This document shows, one piece after another, positions 1 through 7,228 of a stretch of DNA of 11,220 bases (positions are counted from its first letter, which is position 1; each line of letters begins with the position of its first letter). The notes below the pieces were generated by a model. The model was not told the origin of the DNA and did no database searches. It worked only from the letters and a program-made list of their open reading frames with translations. Position numbers and translations under genes: made by a program. The stretch comes from Lachnospiraceae bacterium (lineage in GTDB: Bacteria; Bacillota; Clostridia; Lachnospirales; Lachnospiraceae): positions 1 through 11,220 of the forward strand of contig CAAEEI010000090.1 of NCBI GenBank assembly GCA_900754855.1, given 5' to 3'.

Positions 1-7
1 GTATGGG

Positions 8-1225
8 ATGAAAACAATTGCGATTGCAGGTACCTTTGATACAAAAGGAACAGAATACGCCTATGTGAAAAAATTGGTGGAAGAGCTGGGGTTATCGACT
101 TTCATGATTCACACGGGAGTTTTTGAACCACTGTTTTCCCCGGATGTCACCAATGGAGAGATCGCTGCTGCAGCCGGGTACGATATAAAAGAAATCGTGG
201 AGAAAAAAGACCGTGCACTGGCAACAGAAGCGCTGGCTAAAGGGATGGAAATCCTTGTGCCGCAACTGTATGCACAGGGAAAATTTGACGGAATTCTTTC
301 CCTTGGCGGTTCAGGAGGAACTTCCATGGTTACGCCGGCCATGCGTAAACTGCCGATTGGAGTTCCGAAAGTGATGGTGTCCACCATGGCGTCTGGAAAT
401 GTAGAACAGTACGTGGGAACCAGTGATATTATTATGATGCCGTCCATTGTGGACGTGGCAGGGTTAAATCAGATTTCCAAAACCATTTTTAAAAATGCGG
501 TGATGGCCATTGCCGGAATGGTGGAAATGAAAGAAAGATTTAAACCGGAGACAGAAGAAGCAAAACCGCTGGTGGCAGCGACTATGTTTGGCGTGACCAC
601 ACCTTGTATCGACCAGGCAAAATGTTATCTGGAAGAACAGGGCTATGAAGTGCTGGTTTTCCATGCCACAGGCACAGGAGGCAGAACCATGGAAACGCTG
701 ATCCGTGCAGGATTCTTTAAAGGGGTTCTGGATATGACGACCACAGAATGGTGTGACGAGGTTGTGGGCGGTGTTCTTGCCGCAGGACCGGAGCGCTGTT
801 CGGCTGCCATAGAGATGAAAGTGCCACAGGTTGTATCCGTAGGCGCGCTGGATATGGTGAATTTCGGACCGATGGATACCGTGCCGGAGAAACATAAGGG
901 CCGCAGGCTTTATAAACATAATCCAACGGTAACGCTCATGAGAACCACCGAAGAAGAAAACAGAGAAATTGCCCGTCGTCTGGCAGAAAAATGGAATCAG
1001 GCAGAAACCAAAATGGCGCTGATGCTTCCATTAAAAGGGGTTTCCATGATCGATGGCGAGGGCCAGCCTTTTGATGGTCCGGAAGAAGACAAGGTATTGT
1101 TTGCTACGTTAAAAGAAAATATACACAATGAAAATGTGGAAATTGTAGAAAAAGAGCTGAACATCAATGAGGAAGAATTTGCGCTGGAAGCAGCAAAACG
1201 ACTGGTTGCTTTGATGGAAGGCTAA
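8..1225 (+). CDS. Tm-1-like ATP-binding domain protein (UPF0261 family)
   Basis: The 405-residue protein matches the UPF0261/Tm-1-like family over its whole length. It opens with the family's typical N-terminal beta strand and motif (MKTIAIAGTFDTKGTEYAYV, residues 1-20). A glycine-rich loop GGSGGT lies at residues 100-105, in the first of two Rossmann-like halves. In the tomato homologue Tm-1 this region belongs to the N-terminal domain that inhibits tobamovirus replication protein; the bacterial biochemical role is not established. No membrane segment or signal peptide is visible, so it should be cytosolic. The ATG at position 8 fits the family N-terminus, but only seven bases precede it, so its ribosome binding site and any upstream operon partner lie outside the window. 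The next gene, 77 bases downstream on the same strand, encodes the other half of the plant/fungal Tm-1 fusion. Family assignment is firm; function is not. Confidence 0.93.
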   Translation: MKTIAIAGTFDTKGTEYAYVKKLVEELGLSTFMIHTGVFEPLFSPDVTNGEIAAAAGYDIKEIVEKKDRALATEALAKGMEILVPQLYAQGKFDGILSLGGSGGTSMVTPAMRKLPIGVPKVMVSTMASGNVEQYVGTSDIIMMPSIVDVAGLNQISKTIFKNAVMAIAGMVEMKERFKPETEEAKPLVAATMFGVTTPCIDQAKCYLEEQGYEVLVFHATGTGGRTMETLIRAGFFKGVLDMTTTEWCDEVVGGVLAAGPERCSAAIEMKVPQVVSVGALDMVNFGPMDTVPEKHKGRRLYKHNPTVTLMRTTEEENREIARRLAEKWNQAETKMALMLPLKGVSMIDGEGQPFDGPEEDKVLFATLKENIHNENVEIVEKELNINEEEFALEAAKRLVALMEG

Positions 1226-1302
1226 AAGAGCAGAAAGAAACAGCAGAAGGAAACAGAACGGAATCATAAAAAAATAATCATACATAGCAGGAGGTAAGTC
1301 TT

Positions 1303-2133
1303 ATGTTAAGAAAAACAAGAAGTGAAATTTTAGCAGATTTTAAGGAACAGGTAAAACAGGGAAAAATTCTTGTGGGCGTTGGCGCAGGTACGGGAATCAC
1401 AGCAAAATGTAGTGAAAAAGCAGATGTGGACATGCTCATCATTTACAATTCCGGTCGCTTCCGTATGGCTGGACGTGGATCTTTATCAGGACTTTTATCT
1501 TATGGTGATGCGAACCAGATCGTACAGGAAATGGGACAGGAAGTACTTCCTATCGTAAAGAAAACGCCGGTTCTGGCAGGGGTATGCGGAACAGATCCTT
1601 TCCGTATTATGGATACTTTCTTAAAACAGTTAAAAGAACAGGGATTTAATGGTGTACAGAACTTCCCGACCGTGGGATTGATTGATGGCACATTCCGTGC
1701 AAATCTGGAAGAAACCGGTATGGGTTATGGTCTGGAAGTAGAAATGATCCGTGAAGCCCATAAATTAGACATGCTGACCTGCCCATATGTTTTTGATCCG
1801 GAACAGGCAAAAGCTATGGCAGAGGCCGGAGCAGATATTCTGGTTGCGCATATGGGACTGACCACAAAAGGAAGTATCGGCGCGGAAACTGCCATCACCT
1901 TAGATGACTGCTGCGATAGAATCAGAGACATCATCAAAGCCGGAAGAGAAGTAAATCCGGATATTATGGTTATTTGCCACGGCGGCCCGATCGCTGATCC
2001 AGAAGATGCGGAATATGTAATCAAACAGGTACCGGAAATTGACGGTTTCTTTGGTGCATCCTCCATTGAACGACTGGCTTCCGAGAGAGGAATGACCGCA
2101 CAGGCTGCAGCTTTCAAAGCTATCCAGAAATAG
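1303..2133 (+). CDS. phosphoenolpyruvate hydrolase-like TIM-barrel protein
   Basis: The 276-residue product fits the family annotated as phosphoenolpyruvate hydrolase or TIM-barrel signal-transduction protein, which is the C-terminal domain of plant and fungal Tm-1 proteins. Visible features are the glycine-rich strand-loop VGAGTG (residues 26-31), a GVCGTDPF segment (93-100), and a late ICHGGPIADPED segment (224-235), all typical of a phosphate-binding TIM barrel. The start is well supported: AGGAGG at 1289-1294 sits 8 bases before the ATG. No terminator is visible in the 77-base gap from the UPF0261 gene, so the two are probably cotranscribed. Transcription should end at the hairpin at 2209-2240. 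The hydrolase name comes from the family; the reaction has not been inferred from residues here. The pairing suggests both proteins act in one complex or consecutive steps. Confidence 0.92.
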   Translation: MLRKTRSEILADFKEQVKQGKILVGVGAGTGITAKCSEKADVDMLIIYNSGRFRMAGRGSLSGLLSYGDANQIVQEMGQEVLPIVKKTPVLAGVCGTDPFRIMDTFLKQLKEQGFNGVQNFPTVGLIDGTFRANLEETGMGYGLEVEMIREAHKLDMLTCPYVFDPEQAKAMAEAGADILVAHMGLTTKGSIGAETAITLDDCCDRIRDIIKAGREVNPDIMVICHGGPIADPEDAEYVIKQVPEIDGFFGASSIERLASERGMTAQAAAFKAIQK

Positions 2134-2208
2134 TTCCTGCCACTAAACATTCTCCGCAGGAAAAAAGAAATAAAGGGGACGATGAAAGAAAAGAACAGAT
2201 CCCCACAC

Positions 2209-2240
2209 AAAAAAGACCGGAATTTGTACCGGTCTTTTTT
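2209..2240. terminator. bidirectional intrinsic terminator between convergent genes
   Basis: A perfect 12-base inverted repeat (AAAAAAGACCGG at 2209-2220 and CCGGTCTTTTTT at 2229-2240) flanks an 8-base loop. Read on either strand it gives a GC-centred stem with a T run. It lies 75 bases after the TIM-barrel gene on the plus strand and 34 bases after the SBF transporter gene on the minus strand, so it can serve both. Confidence 0.93.
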
Positions 2241-2274
2241 GTATGGAAAAGCTTTCTTTGGGATACGAATGGTT

Positions 2275-3303
2275 TTACATTCCCTGAGAAGCACGTTTAT
2301 GCAGAGACAGAGGGAAAGACCCTTTATCCAGAGAGGCAAAGAAGCCGGCCAGAAGGGTTCCGGAAATGGAATGCCATACGCAGGAAACGGCGCAGATGAT
2401 GGCAGATTCCGGTGTGGAAGCAAACTGGGCGGTGGTGGTTGCCAGATTGGTGGCAAGACCGGCGTTTTGCATACCGACTTCGATGGAGATGGTTCGTTTT
2501 TTGGCTGTGTTCATTCCGGTAAGTTTTCCTGCGCCGTAACCGAGAAGATAACCAAGGCCGTTATGGAGTAAAACGGCGGCAAAGATCACGATTCCCGACT
2601 GGAAGAAATTGGCGCCCTGTGAGGAAATCACGCCGCCGACAACGCAGGCCAGACCAAGAACGGCAATGCCGGGCATGACCTTTTGCGCTTCCTGAAACCA
2701 GCTTTTTTTTCCGAGAAAATAATTGACGGCAAAGCCGAAACCAACAGGCAGGATCACAGTTTCCATGATGGATACCAGCATGGGAAAACCATGAATGGAA
2801 ATTTTCGTTCCACTGGCCAGAAAAGAAACCAGTAAAGGGGTCATCACCGGGGATAAAATGGTGGAAGCGGTAGTCATTCCCACGGAAAAAGCCACGTCGC
2901 CGCCGCAGAGGTAGGACATGATGTTGGAAGATACTCCACCGGGACAGCAGCCAACCAGAATCAGGCCAAGGGCGATTCCATCGGGGAGGTGAAGGGCTTT
3001 GGAAACGCCAAAGGCCAGAAACGGCATAATCAAATACTGGGCGGCAGCGCCGATGCATATATCCAGCGGGCGCTGTGCCAGAATACGAAAATCTTCGGTG
3101 GTCAAGGTCAGCCCCATACTGAACATGATGACGCCGATAATGATCGATTGACTGGTGAATTTATTGGACACGGGGTCTGTGAATAACTGGTAATTTACCC
3201 ATCCCATGAGGGAAGGCAGGAAAAAGGTGACGACGGCAATGGCGATGACCACGACCGACGTGTAGTCAGATAAAAATTTACTGCATTTTTGTAACGTTTT
3301 CAT
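2275..3303 (-). CDS. bile acid:sodium symporter (BASS/SBF) family transporter, T-box controlled
   Basis: The 342-residue integral membrane protein has about nine or ten hydrophobic segments and the two signatures of the BASS fold. GCCPGGVSSN at residues 118-127 starts the first crossover region. EVGMQNAGLA at 275-284 carries the Glu (275) and the Gln-Asn (279-280) that help bind sodium in characterised members. Family members move bile acids, pyruvate, pantothenate-type acids or 2-oxo acids with sodium; the sequence does not tell which. Start: AGGAGG on the minus strand (3313-3318) stands 9 bases before the ATG. The gene is alone in its unit and is preceded by a T-box leader and terminator, so its expression should follow tRNA charging. 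This argues for an amino acid or a closely related 2-oxo or hydroxy acid as substrate rather than bile acid. It ends before the shared terminator at 2209-2240. Confidence 0.93.
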   Translation of the reverse strand: MKTLQKCSKFLSDYTSVVVIAIAVVTFFLPSLMGWVNYQLFTDPVSNKFTSQSIIIGVIMFSMGLTLTTEDFRILAQRPLDICIGAAAQYLIMPFLAFGVSKALHLPDGIALGLILVGCCPGGVSSNIMSYLCGGDVAFSVGMTTASTILSPVMTPLLVSFLASGTKISIHGFPMLVSIMETVILPVGFGFAVNYFLGKKSWFQEAQKVMPGIAVLGLACVVGGVISSQGANFFQSGIVIFAAVLLHNGLGYLLGYGAGKLTGMNTAKKRTISIEVGMQNAGLATNLATTTAQFASTPESAIICAVSCVWHSISGTLLAGFFASLDKGSFPLSLHKRASQGM

Positions 3304-3378
3304 AATGTCATTCCTCCTGAACTATGGTGTCTGCACATTGCTGTACAGAAAGATAAAATGAAAAATGCAAAAAAATTC

Positions 3379-3410
3379 AAAAAATCCCTTTTGACCGAAG
3401 CCAAAAGGGA
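3379..3410 (-). terminator. regulated terminator of the T-box leader
   Basis: On the minus strand TCCCTTTTGGC pairs with GTCAAAAGGGA around a TTCG tetraloop, an 11-pair stem with one G-T pair, followed by six T. The upstream side of this stem (TCCCT) is also the 3' strand of the antiterminator, which gives the expected two-state switch. It lies about 75 bases before the transporter's ATG. Confidence 0.95.
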
Positions 3411-3650
3411 CGAAAAATCCGCGTTACCACCCTGATTCTGCGAAAAACGCAGCGCTTAGTACGTACTGACATACGCATTCCCGGTAACGGGGGATACCGG
3501 CGAGCCTTACTGTGTGTTCAGGCTGCTTCTTGGAGAGGATAACCGTAAATGAGGATATACCTGTTCGCACCATCCACAGGTTCTCTGAATATCCGGACAG
3601 ATACGGTCTTGTTCTCGTCAACGAATTTTGGTGAATTTCTTTGTATTGTC
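3379..3650 (-). promoter_or_regulatory. T-box riboswitch leader of the SBF transporter gene
   Basis: All parts of a T-box leader can be read on the minus strand. Stem I has a base helix GAGA/TCTC (3616-3613 with 3536-3533). Above it are a GACCGTA/TACGGTT helix (3608-3602 with 3547-3541) and a GGATAT/ATATCC helix (3594-3589 with 3558-3553). The conserved CAGAGAA bulge (3587-3581) and GGTGCGAA loop follow. The IIA/B pseudoknot region has the conserved CCGTTA (3490-3485) inside CCGGTA/TACCGG. Stem III is CTGCG/CGCAG (3452-3438). The T-box AGGGTGGTAACGCG lies at 3433-3420, and its UGGU (3429-3426) would pair with a tRNA 3' end ACCA. The antiterminator pairs AGGG with CCCT (3409-3406) and excludes the terminator. 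The specifier lies in the 3' side of the loop around 3550-3545: UUU (Phe), UAC (Tyr) or AUU (Ile) are possible. UCA (Ser) and CAU (His) fit the UGGU pairing poorly. Confidence 0.95.
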
Positions 3651-3656
3651 GGTATC

Positions 3657-3684
3657 ATTATAACGCGGTATTTCGAATTGTCAA
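3657..3684 (-). promoter_or_regulatory. sigma-A-type promoter of the T-box/SBF unit
   Basis: On the minus strand a perfect -35 TTGACA (3684-3679) and a perfect -10 TATAAT (3662-3657) are 16 bases apart. Transcription would start near 3650, immediately before the T-box stem I region. The consensus hexamers suggest strong initiation, with control left to the leader. Confidence 0.9.
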
Positions 3685-3760
3685 GAAAAAAATTTATGAA
3701 AGTAAAGTGATAAAAGCTCACAGGGATAAAGGGAAGAAAAAAGGGGAGAAGACGAAAGTG

Positions 3761-3789
3761 TAGACAAAAATCACAAAATAGATTAAAAT
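3761..3789 (+). promoter_or_regulatory. putative promoter of the c-di-GMP gene pair
   Basis: TAGACA (3761-3766) and TAAAAT (3784-3789) are spaced by 17 bases, close to the sigma-A consensus. They lie about 88 bases upstream of the GTG start of the EAL protein, in an AT-rich stretch that diverges from the T-box promoter. No operator or terminator is evident in the region between. Confidence 0.6.
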
Positions 3790-3876
3790 ATTACTGAAAA
3801 GTGAAAGAAGTAAGATGTTTTTTTATGATTTTATGGTGAAGAAATGAAGGCATATCAATAGAAAAACAGGAACAAT

Positions 3877-6243
3877 GTGCAGATTGAATCCAGGGAAGGG
3901 ATAAAAGTTCATATTGTCATTTTGATGCTCATCTCCATGTTGGTGATTGGGTACGCATTGTATTCTACGATTTCCATGAGTATGGAGGGTTCCCGTGCCA
4001 CGAAAGAATATATGGAGCATTACATAGCGCAGAGAAAGGAAACCGTTGATCTGGAAATTGGCCATTTGAAAGCGGTTTTGCTGAGTTTAAGAGAATCCAT
4101 AGAACAGGGGAGTGTTTCCGAAGATATGGAAGGATTTCTGGATGATAAGAGGGAACTGTATGGATTAAAAAAGATTGTGTATAGAAATTTTCGTACAGAT
4201 ACGACCATCAAAGTCGGAGATTTTTCTGAACAGGAAGAAGACCACCAGGAAATCAGCCTGAAGAAACGGGCCCAGTGGGACCATAAACTCAGAAACGGCG
4301 GCGCTGTGATCAAAATAGAGGGGAATGAACTTTTCTGTGTCACCAACCTTTACCATAAAGGAAAAATATACGGCCAGCTGCGGATGGAAGGTTCCGGCGA
4401 AAAACTGCGTGGTATTTTGACCAACAAGGCATTTGGAGGAAGAAGCAAAAGTTTTCTGATCGACAGAGAAGATTGTTCTCTGGTTTTTTCCACATCAGCG
4501 GAAAATGAAAAGTTGTGGGAAAAAATAAAAAATCAAAAACAGAATGATGCTCTGAAAGAAAAAATGGAACACGTAAAACAGGATTTACGGGAAGGGAAGA
4601 GCGGAAGTCTGCGTCTGAATCAACTGCAAAGCCAGAACTGTTTTCTGGCCTATACAACGGTGGGCAATGGCGAATGGGCAATGATCACCATCATTCCCAC
4701 AGATTTGTTTACCGGATTGTCAGAGGAATATGTCGTGGAAATGCTGGGCAGTCTTCTGGTTACCATGATTATTTTTGGCGTCTTTTCCGTGTTTTTGTAT
4801 TATGGAGTGAATAAGAACCGGGAGAATCTGGAAAAGCTGGCTTATGTGGACGAGGTGACCGGGGGAAATAACAAGGCGGAGTTTCGTCTGAAATACGAGC
4901 GGTTAAAGAGCAGAAAAATCGCTGACCAGTTTGCCATTATTCTGATGGATTCCGCAGATTTTCAGCTGATTAATGAGATTTTCGGCAGAAAAAACGGCGA
5001 TAAAATGCTGGCGCATTTTTACCGTACCATAGATGCGGCTTTGCAAAAAGAGAGGGCTGAATTTGTGGCCAGAACAGAGATGGATCATTTCTTTTTGTGT
5101 ATGCGGGAAAGAGAGGATAGGATTATCCGGATGCGGCTGGAGCAGATCGTTCAAAAGATCAACACCTGTCAGTCGGAGGATATTCCGCAATATAAAGTGA
5201 TGTTCCGACAGGCCGTCGCCTATGTGACGGATAACGAAAAGGATGTTATGGTTTTTCAGGATCAGGCCAGACTGACCCTCAAATTTCAGGATCGTACCAA
5301 TAAAGAGTATTGTGCTTTTTATGATGAAAATATCGCCGTACAATTTCAAAAAGGCAGAGAACTGGAAAGAATATTTCCTCTTTCCATCAGGCGGGAAGAT
5401 TTTCAGGTGTATATGCAGCCGAAAGTCAGTTTAAAAGAAAAAAGGGTAGTGGGAGCGGAAGCTCTTGTTCGTTGGGAATGTCCCGGTCTGGGGATGATTT
5501 CTTCGTCAGATTTCATTCCTCTTCTGGAAGGAAACGGTCAGATTCGCGTTCTGGATAAATACATGTGCGCCCATGTGTGTGCCTGGATGAAAAAATGGCA
5601 GGAGGAAGGAAACGAAATGTTTCCGGTTTCCATTAACCTGTCCCGAAGTCATTTTCTGGGGGAAAATTTTATCGAAGAATTTGCCCGGATTGCAGAGAGT
5701 TATGGGGTAAAAAAAGAATGGATTGAATTTGAGCTGACGGAGAATATCTTTCTTGAGGGATCCCAGATACAAAAAGTAAAGCAGGGAATAGAAGATATGC
5801 ATCGCTATGGATTCCGCTGCTCGCTGGACGATTTTGGCGTGGGATTTTCTGCGCTGACCCTGCTTAAAGAATTTAAGATCGACACCTTGAAACTGGATCG
5901 GTCATTTTTTCAGGATATTCACAATAAGAAAACAAGATATGTTGTGGCTTCCGTGGCAGAACTGGCAGAAAAACTCAGGATTGACATTGTGGTGGAGGGA
6001 ATCGAGACAGAGGAGCAGATTTATTATCTGCAGCCGCTTCACTGCGATGTGGTTCAGGGATATTATTTTTCCCGTCCGCTTCCTCCGGATGAATTTGCCT
6101 GTTGGATAAATAAGTTTAATTTCTATGATTATTTTGAAAATAAAGAAAATAAAGAGAATAATCTGAATATTTCGGGGTGGGACTTTAAAACTGGAGAAAA
6201 AAATGAATCAGGAAACAGAGAGAAGAAGCAGATATTTAGATAA
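3877..6243 (+). CDS. membrane-bound c-di-GMP phosphodiesterase, degenerate GGDEF plus intact EAL
   Basis: The 788-residue protein begins with a transmembrane helix (about residues 13-33), then an extracellular sensor region of about 250 residues with no recognised ligand motif. A second helix follows (about 287-312), then cytosolic GGDEF and EAL domains. The GGDEF active site is degenerate: residues 399-406 read RTEMDHFF, so cyclase activity is unlikely, though the domain may bind GTP or mediate dimerisation. The EAL domain keeps its catalytic set: EAL at 528-530, Asn587, ELTEN at 619-623, DDFGVG at 651-656, Lys672 and Glu707. It should therefore hydrolyse c-di-GMP to pGpG in response to an outside signal. 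The start is a GTG with AGGA at 3868-3871. An in-frame TAG at 3859-3861 blocks any earlier start. The last 41 bases overlap the next gene, implying translational coupling. Confidence 0.93.
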   Translation: MQIESREGIKVHIVILMLISMLVIGYALYSTISMSMEGSRATKEYMEHYIAQRKETVDLEIGHLKAVLLSLRESIEQGSVSEDMEGFLDDKRELYGLKKIVYRNFRTDTTIKVGDFSEQEEDHQEISLKKRAQWDHKLRNGGAVIKIEGNELFCVTNLYHKGKIYGQLRMEGSGEKLRGILTNKAFGGRSKSFLIDREDCSLVFSTSAENEKLWEKIKNQKQNDALKEKMEHVKQDLREGKSGSLRLNQLQSQNCFLAYTTVGNGEWAMITIIPTDLFTGLSEEYVVEMLGSLLVTMIIFGVFSVFLYYGVNKNRENLEKLAYVDEVTGGNNKAEFRLKYERLKSRKIADQFAIILMDSADFQLINEIFGRKNGDKMLAHFYRTIDAALQKERAEFVARTEMDHFFLCMREREDRIIRMRLEQIVQKINTCQSEDIPQYKVMFRQAVAYVTDNEKDVMVFQDQARLTLKFQDRTNKEYCAFYDENIAVQFQKGRELERIFPLSIRREDFQVYMQPKVSLKEKRVVGAEALVRWECPGLGMISSSDFIPLLEGNGQIRVLDKYMCAHVCAWMKKWQEEGNEMFPVSINLSRSHFLGENFIEEFARIAESYGVKKEWIEFELTENIFLEGSQIQKVKQGIEDMHRYGFRCSLDDFGVGFSALTLLKEFKIDTLKLDRSFFQDIHNKKTRYVVASVAELAEKLRIDIVVEGIETEEQIYYLQPLHCDVVQGYYFSRPLPPDEFACWINKFNFYDYFENKENKENNLNISGWDFKTGEKNESGNREKKQIFR

Positions 6244-7111
6244 TATGCCTGTGGCCTGCTGTGAAATTAAAGTACTTCTGGACGCAAAAGGAAATCCCTG
6301 TGATTTTACGTTTTTATATACCAATAAAGCGCATGCGAAACTGGAAGGTACCAGAGAGGCAGAACTGATTGGGGAAAATTTCTATCAGTTTTTTCCAGGT
6401 GCAGAGAAGGTTTGGCTGAATTATTATTATGAAACGGCCTTTTTGGGCGTCAGTCACGTGATTAAAAGATATTGCAGCGCAATAAAAAAACATCTGACCG
6501 TCTATACATTTCCTCTGGAGAAGGGATGTTGCGGCTGCGTTCTTATTGATACAACAGAAGAAGTTTGTCGGAAAGAGGAGCTGGAAAGAAGCCGGGAGAT
6601 TCTGCGAAAAGAAGCGCAGCTGGATTCTCTGACCGGGGTGTTGAATGCAGGAACCGGGAGAAAGCTGATTGAGCACAGATTAAATCATAAAGAACCCGGT
6701 TATTATAATGCCATCTTTCTTATGGATATTGATGATTTTAAGAAAATTAATGATTCCAGAGGGCATATGACCGGAGATGAGGTGTTAAAGAGTTTTGCCC
6801 TGTTGCTGAAGGAAACTTTCTTTCCGGGAGATGTTGTCTACCGACTGGGCGGCGATGAGTTTGTGGTTTTTGTGGAAAACATGCGGGATCCGGACAAAGA
6901 GGTGGAAGTGATCATGAATCGCTTTTTTAAAAATCTCAGAGAAAAACAGAATACGTATCCTTATCTGAGCAGCAGTGTGGGAATTTATGTGACCAATGAA
7001 GAAGAAGGTTTTATAGAATATTATCAAAATATGGATAAAGCGCTTTATATTACAAAAAAAGAAGGAAAAAATCATTTTACTGTGATTAAAAAAGAAGGAA
7101 AAACAGCGTAA
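6203..7111 (+). CDS. PAS-GGDEF diguanylate cyclase
   Basis: The 302-residue soluble protein has an N-terminal PAS-like domain (about residues 10-120), a short linker helix rich in Glu and Arg, and a C-terminal GGDEF domain (about 138-295). The cyclase signature is intact: LTGVLN near 142, DIDDFKKIND, and RLGGDEF with GGDEF at 216-220. It should make c-di-GMP from two GTP. The inhibitory I-site is absent: the four residues where RxxD would lie read FPGD, so product inhibition by that site is not expected. Start: ATG with GGAG six bases upstream (6193-6196), inside the end of the EAL gene in another frame. Making the second gene inside the first ties production of the two opposing enzymes together. 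Transcription probably ends at the weak hairpin after 7120. Confidence 0.93.
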   Translation: MNQETERRSRYLDNMPVACCEIKVLLDAKGNPCDFTFLYTNKAHAKLEGTREAELIGENFYQFFPGAEKVWLNYYYETAFLGVSHVIKRYCSAIKKHLTVYTFPLEKGCCGCVLIDTTEEVCRKEELERSREILRKEAQLDSLTGVLNAGTGRKLIEHRLNHKEPGYYNAIFLMDIDDFKKINDSRGHMTGDEVLKSFALLLKETFFPGDVVYRLGGDEFVVFVENMRDPDKEVEVIMNRFFKNLREKQNTYPYLSSSVGIYVTNEEEGFIEYYQNMDKALYITKKEGKNHFTVIKKEGKTA

Positions 7112-7119
7112 ATTTGTAA

Positions 7120-7149
7120 ATCCATGACGTCTTCATGAGATTTTTTTTT
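7120..7149 (+). terminator. weak intrinsic terminator after the cyclase gene
   Basis: CATGA (7123-7127) pairs with TCATG (7133-7137) and the helix can extend by ATC/GAT past a bulged A. A run of nine T follows (7141-7149). The stem is short and AT-rich, so termination may be partial. It lies 9 bases after the stop codon and just upstream of the next promoter. Confidence 0.45.
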
Positions 7150-7156
7150 CGTTTGG

Positions 7157-7165
7157 TGGTATAAT
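7157..7165 (+). promoter_or_regulatory. extended -10 promoter of the transporter/kinase/ZIP operon
   Basis: TGGTATAAT matches the extended -10 consensus TGnTATAAT exactly, with TATAAT at 7160-7165. The -35 position falls in the T run of the preceding terminator and has no good hexamer, which an extended -10 can tolerate. The leader to the ATG at 7229 is about 57 bases. Confidence 0.65.
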
Positions 7166-7190
7166 GATATACTGATATACTGTTAAGTAT
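7166..7190 (+). repeat. tandem 8-base repeat and small inverted repeat just downstream of the -10
   Basis: GATATACT occurs twice in a row (7166-7181). The second copy forms an inverted repeat ATACT-GTTA-AGTAT (7177-7190). It sits at the likely transcription start, where a repressor could bind. No known operator is recognised, so this is a candidate site only. Confidence 0.3.
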
Positions 7191-7228
7191 CACGAAGGAA
7201 AAAAAGCTTATGTATAGGGGGGTGTACA

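Noticed and set aside
2134..2162. Hairpin TTCCTGC/GCAGGAA with a 15-base loop after the TIM-barrel gene.
   Set aside because: No T run follows on either strand; the strong terminator at 2209-2240 is the better candidate, so this may be chance.
2182..2571. Plus-strand open frame of 129 codons after the TIM-barrel gene.
   Set aside because: It runs through the bidirectional terminator and antisense to the well-supported SBF gene, and its protein resembles no family.
2275..3303. Literal bile acid transport role for the SBF protein.
   Set aside because: The family name is historical, and T-box control points to amino acid related metabolism instead.
3424..3721. Two minus-strand open frames of 65 and 67 codons.
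   Set aside because: They lie inside the T-box promoter and leader, whose structured RNA explains the sequence, and have no ribosome binding site.
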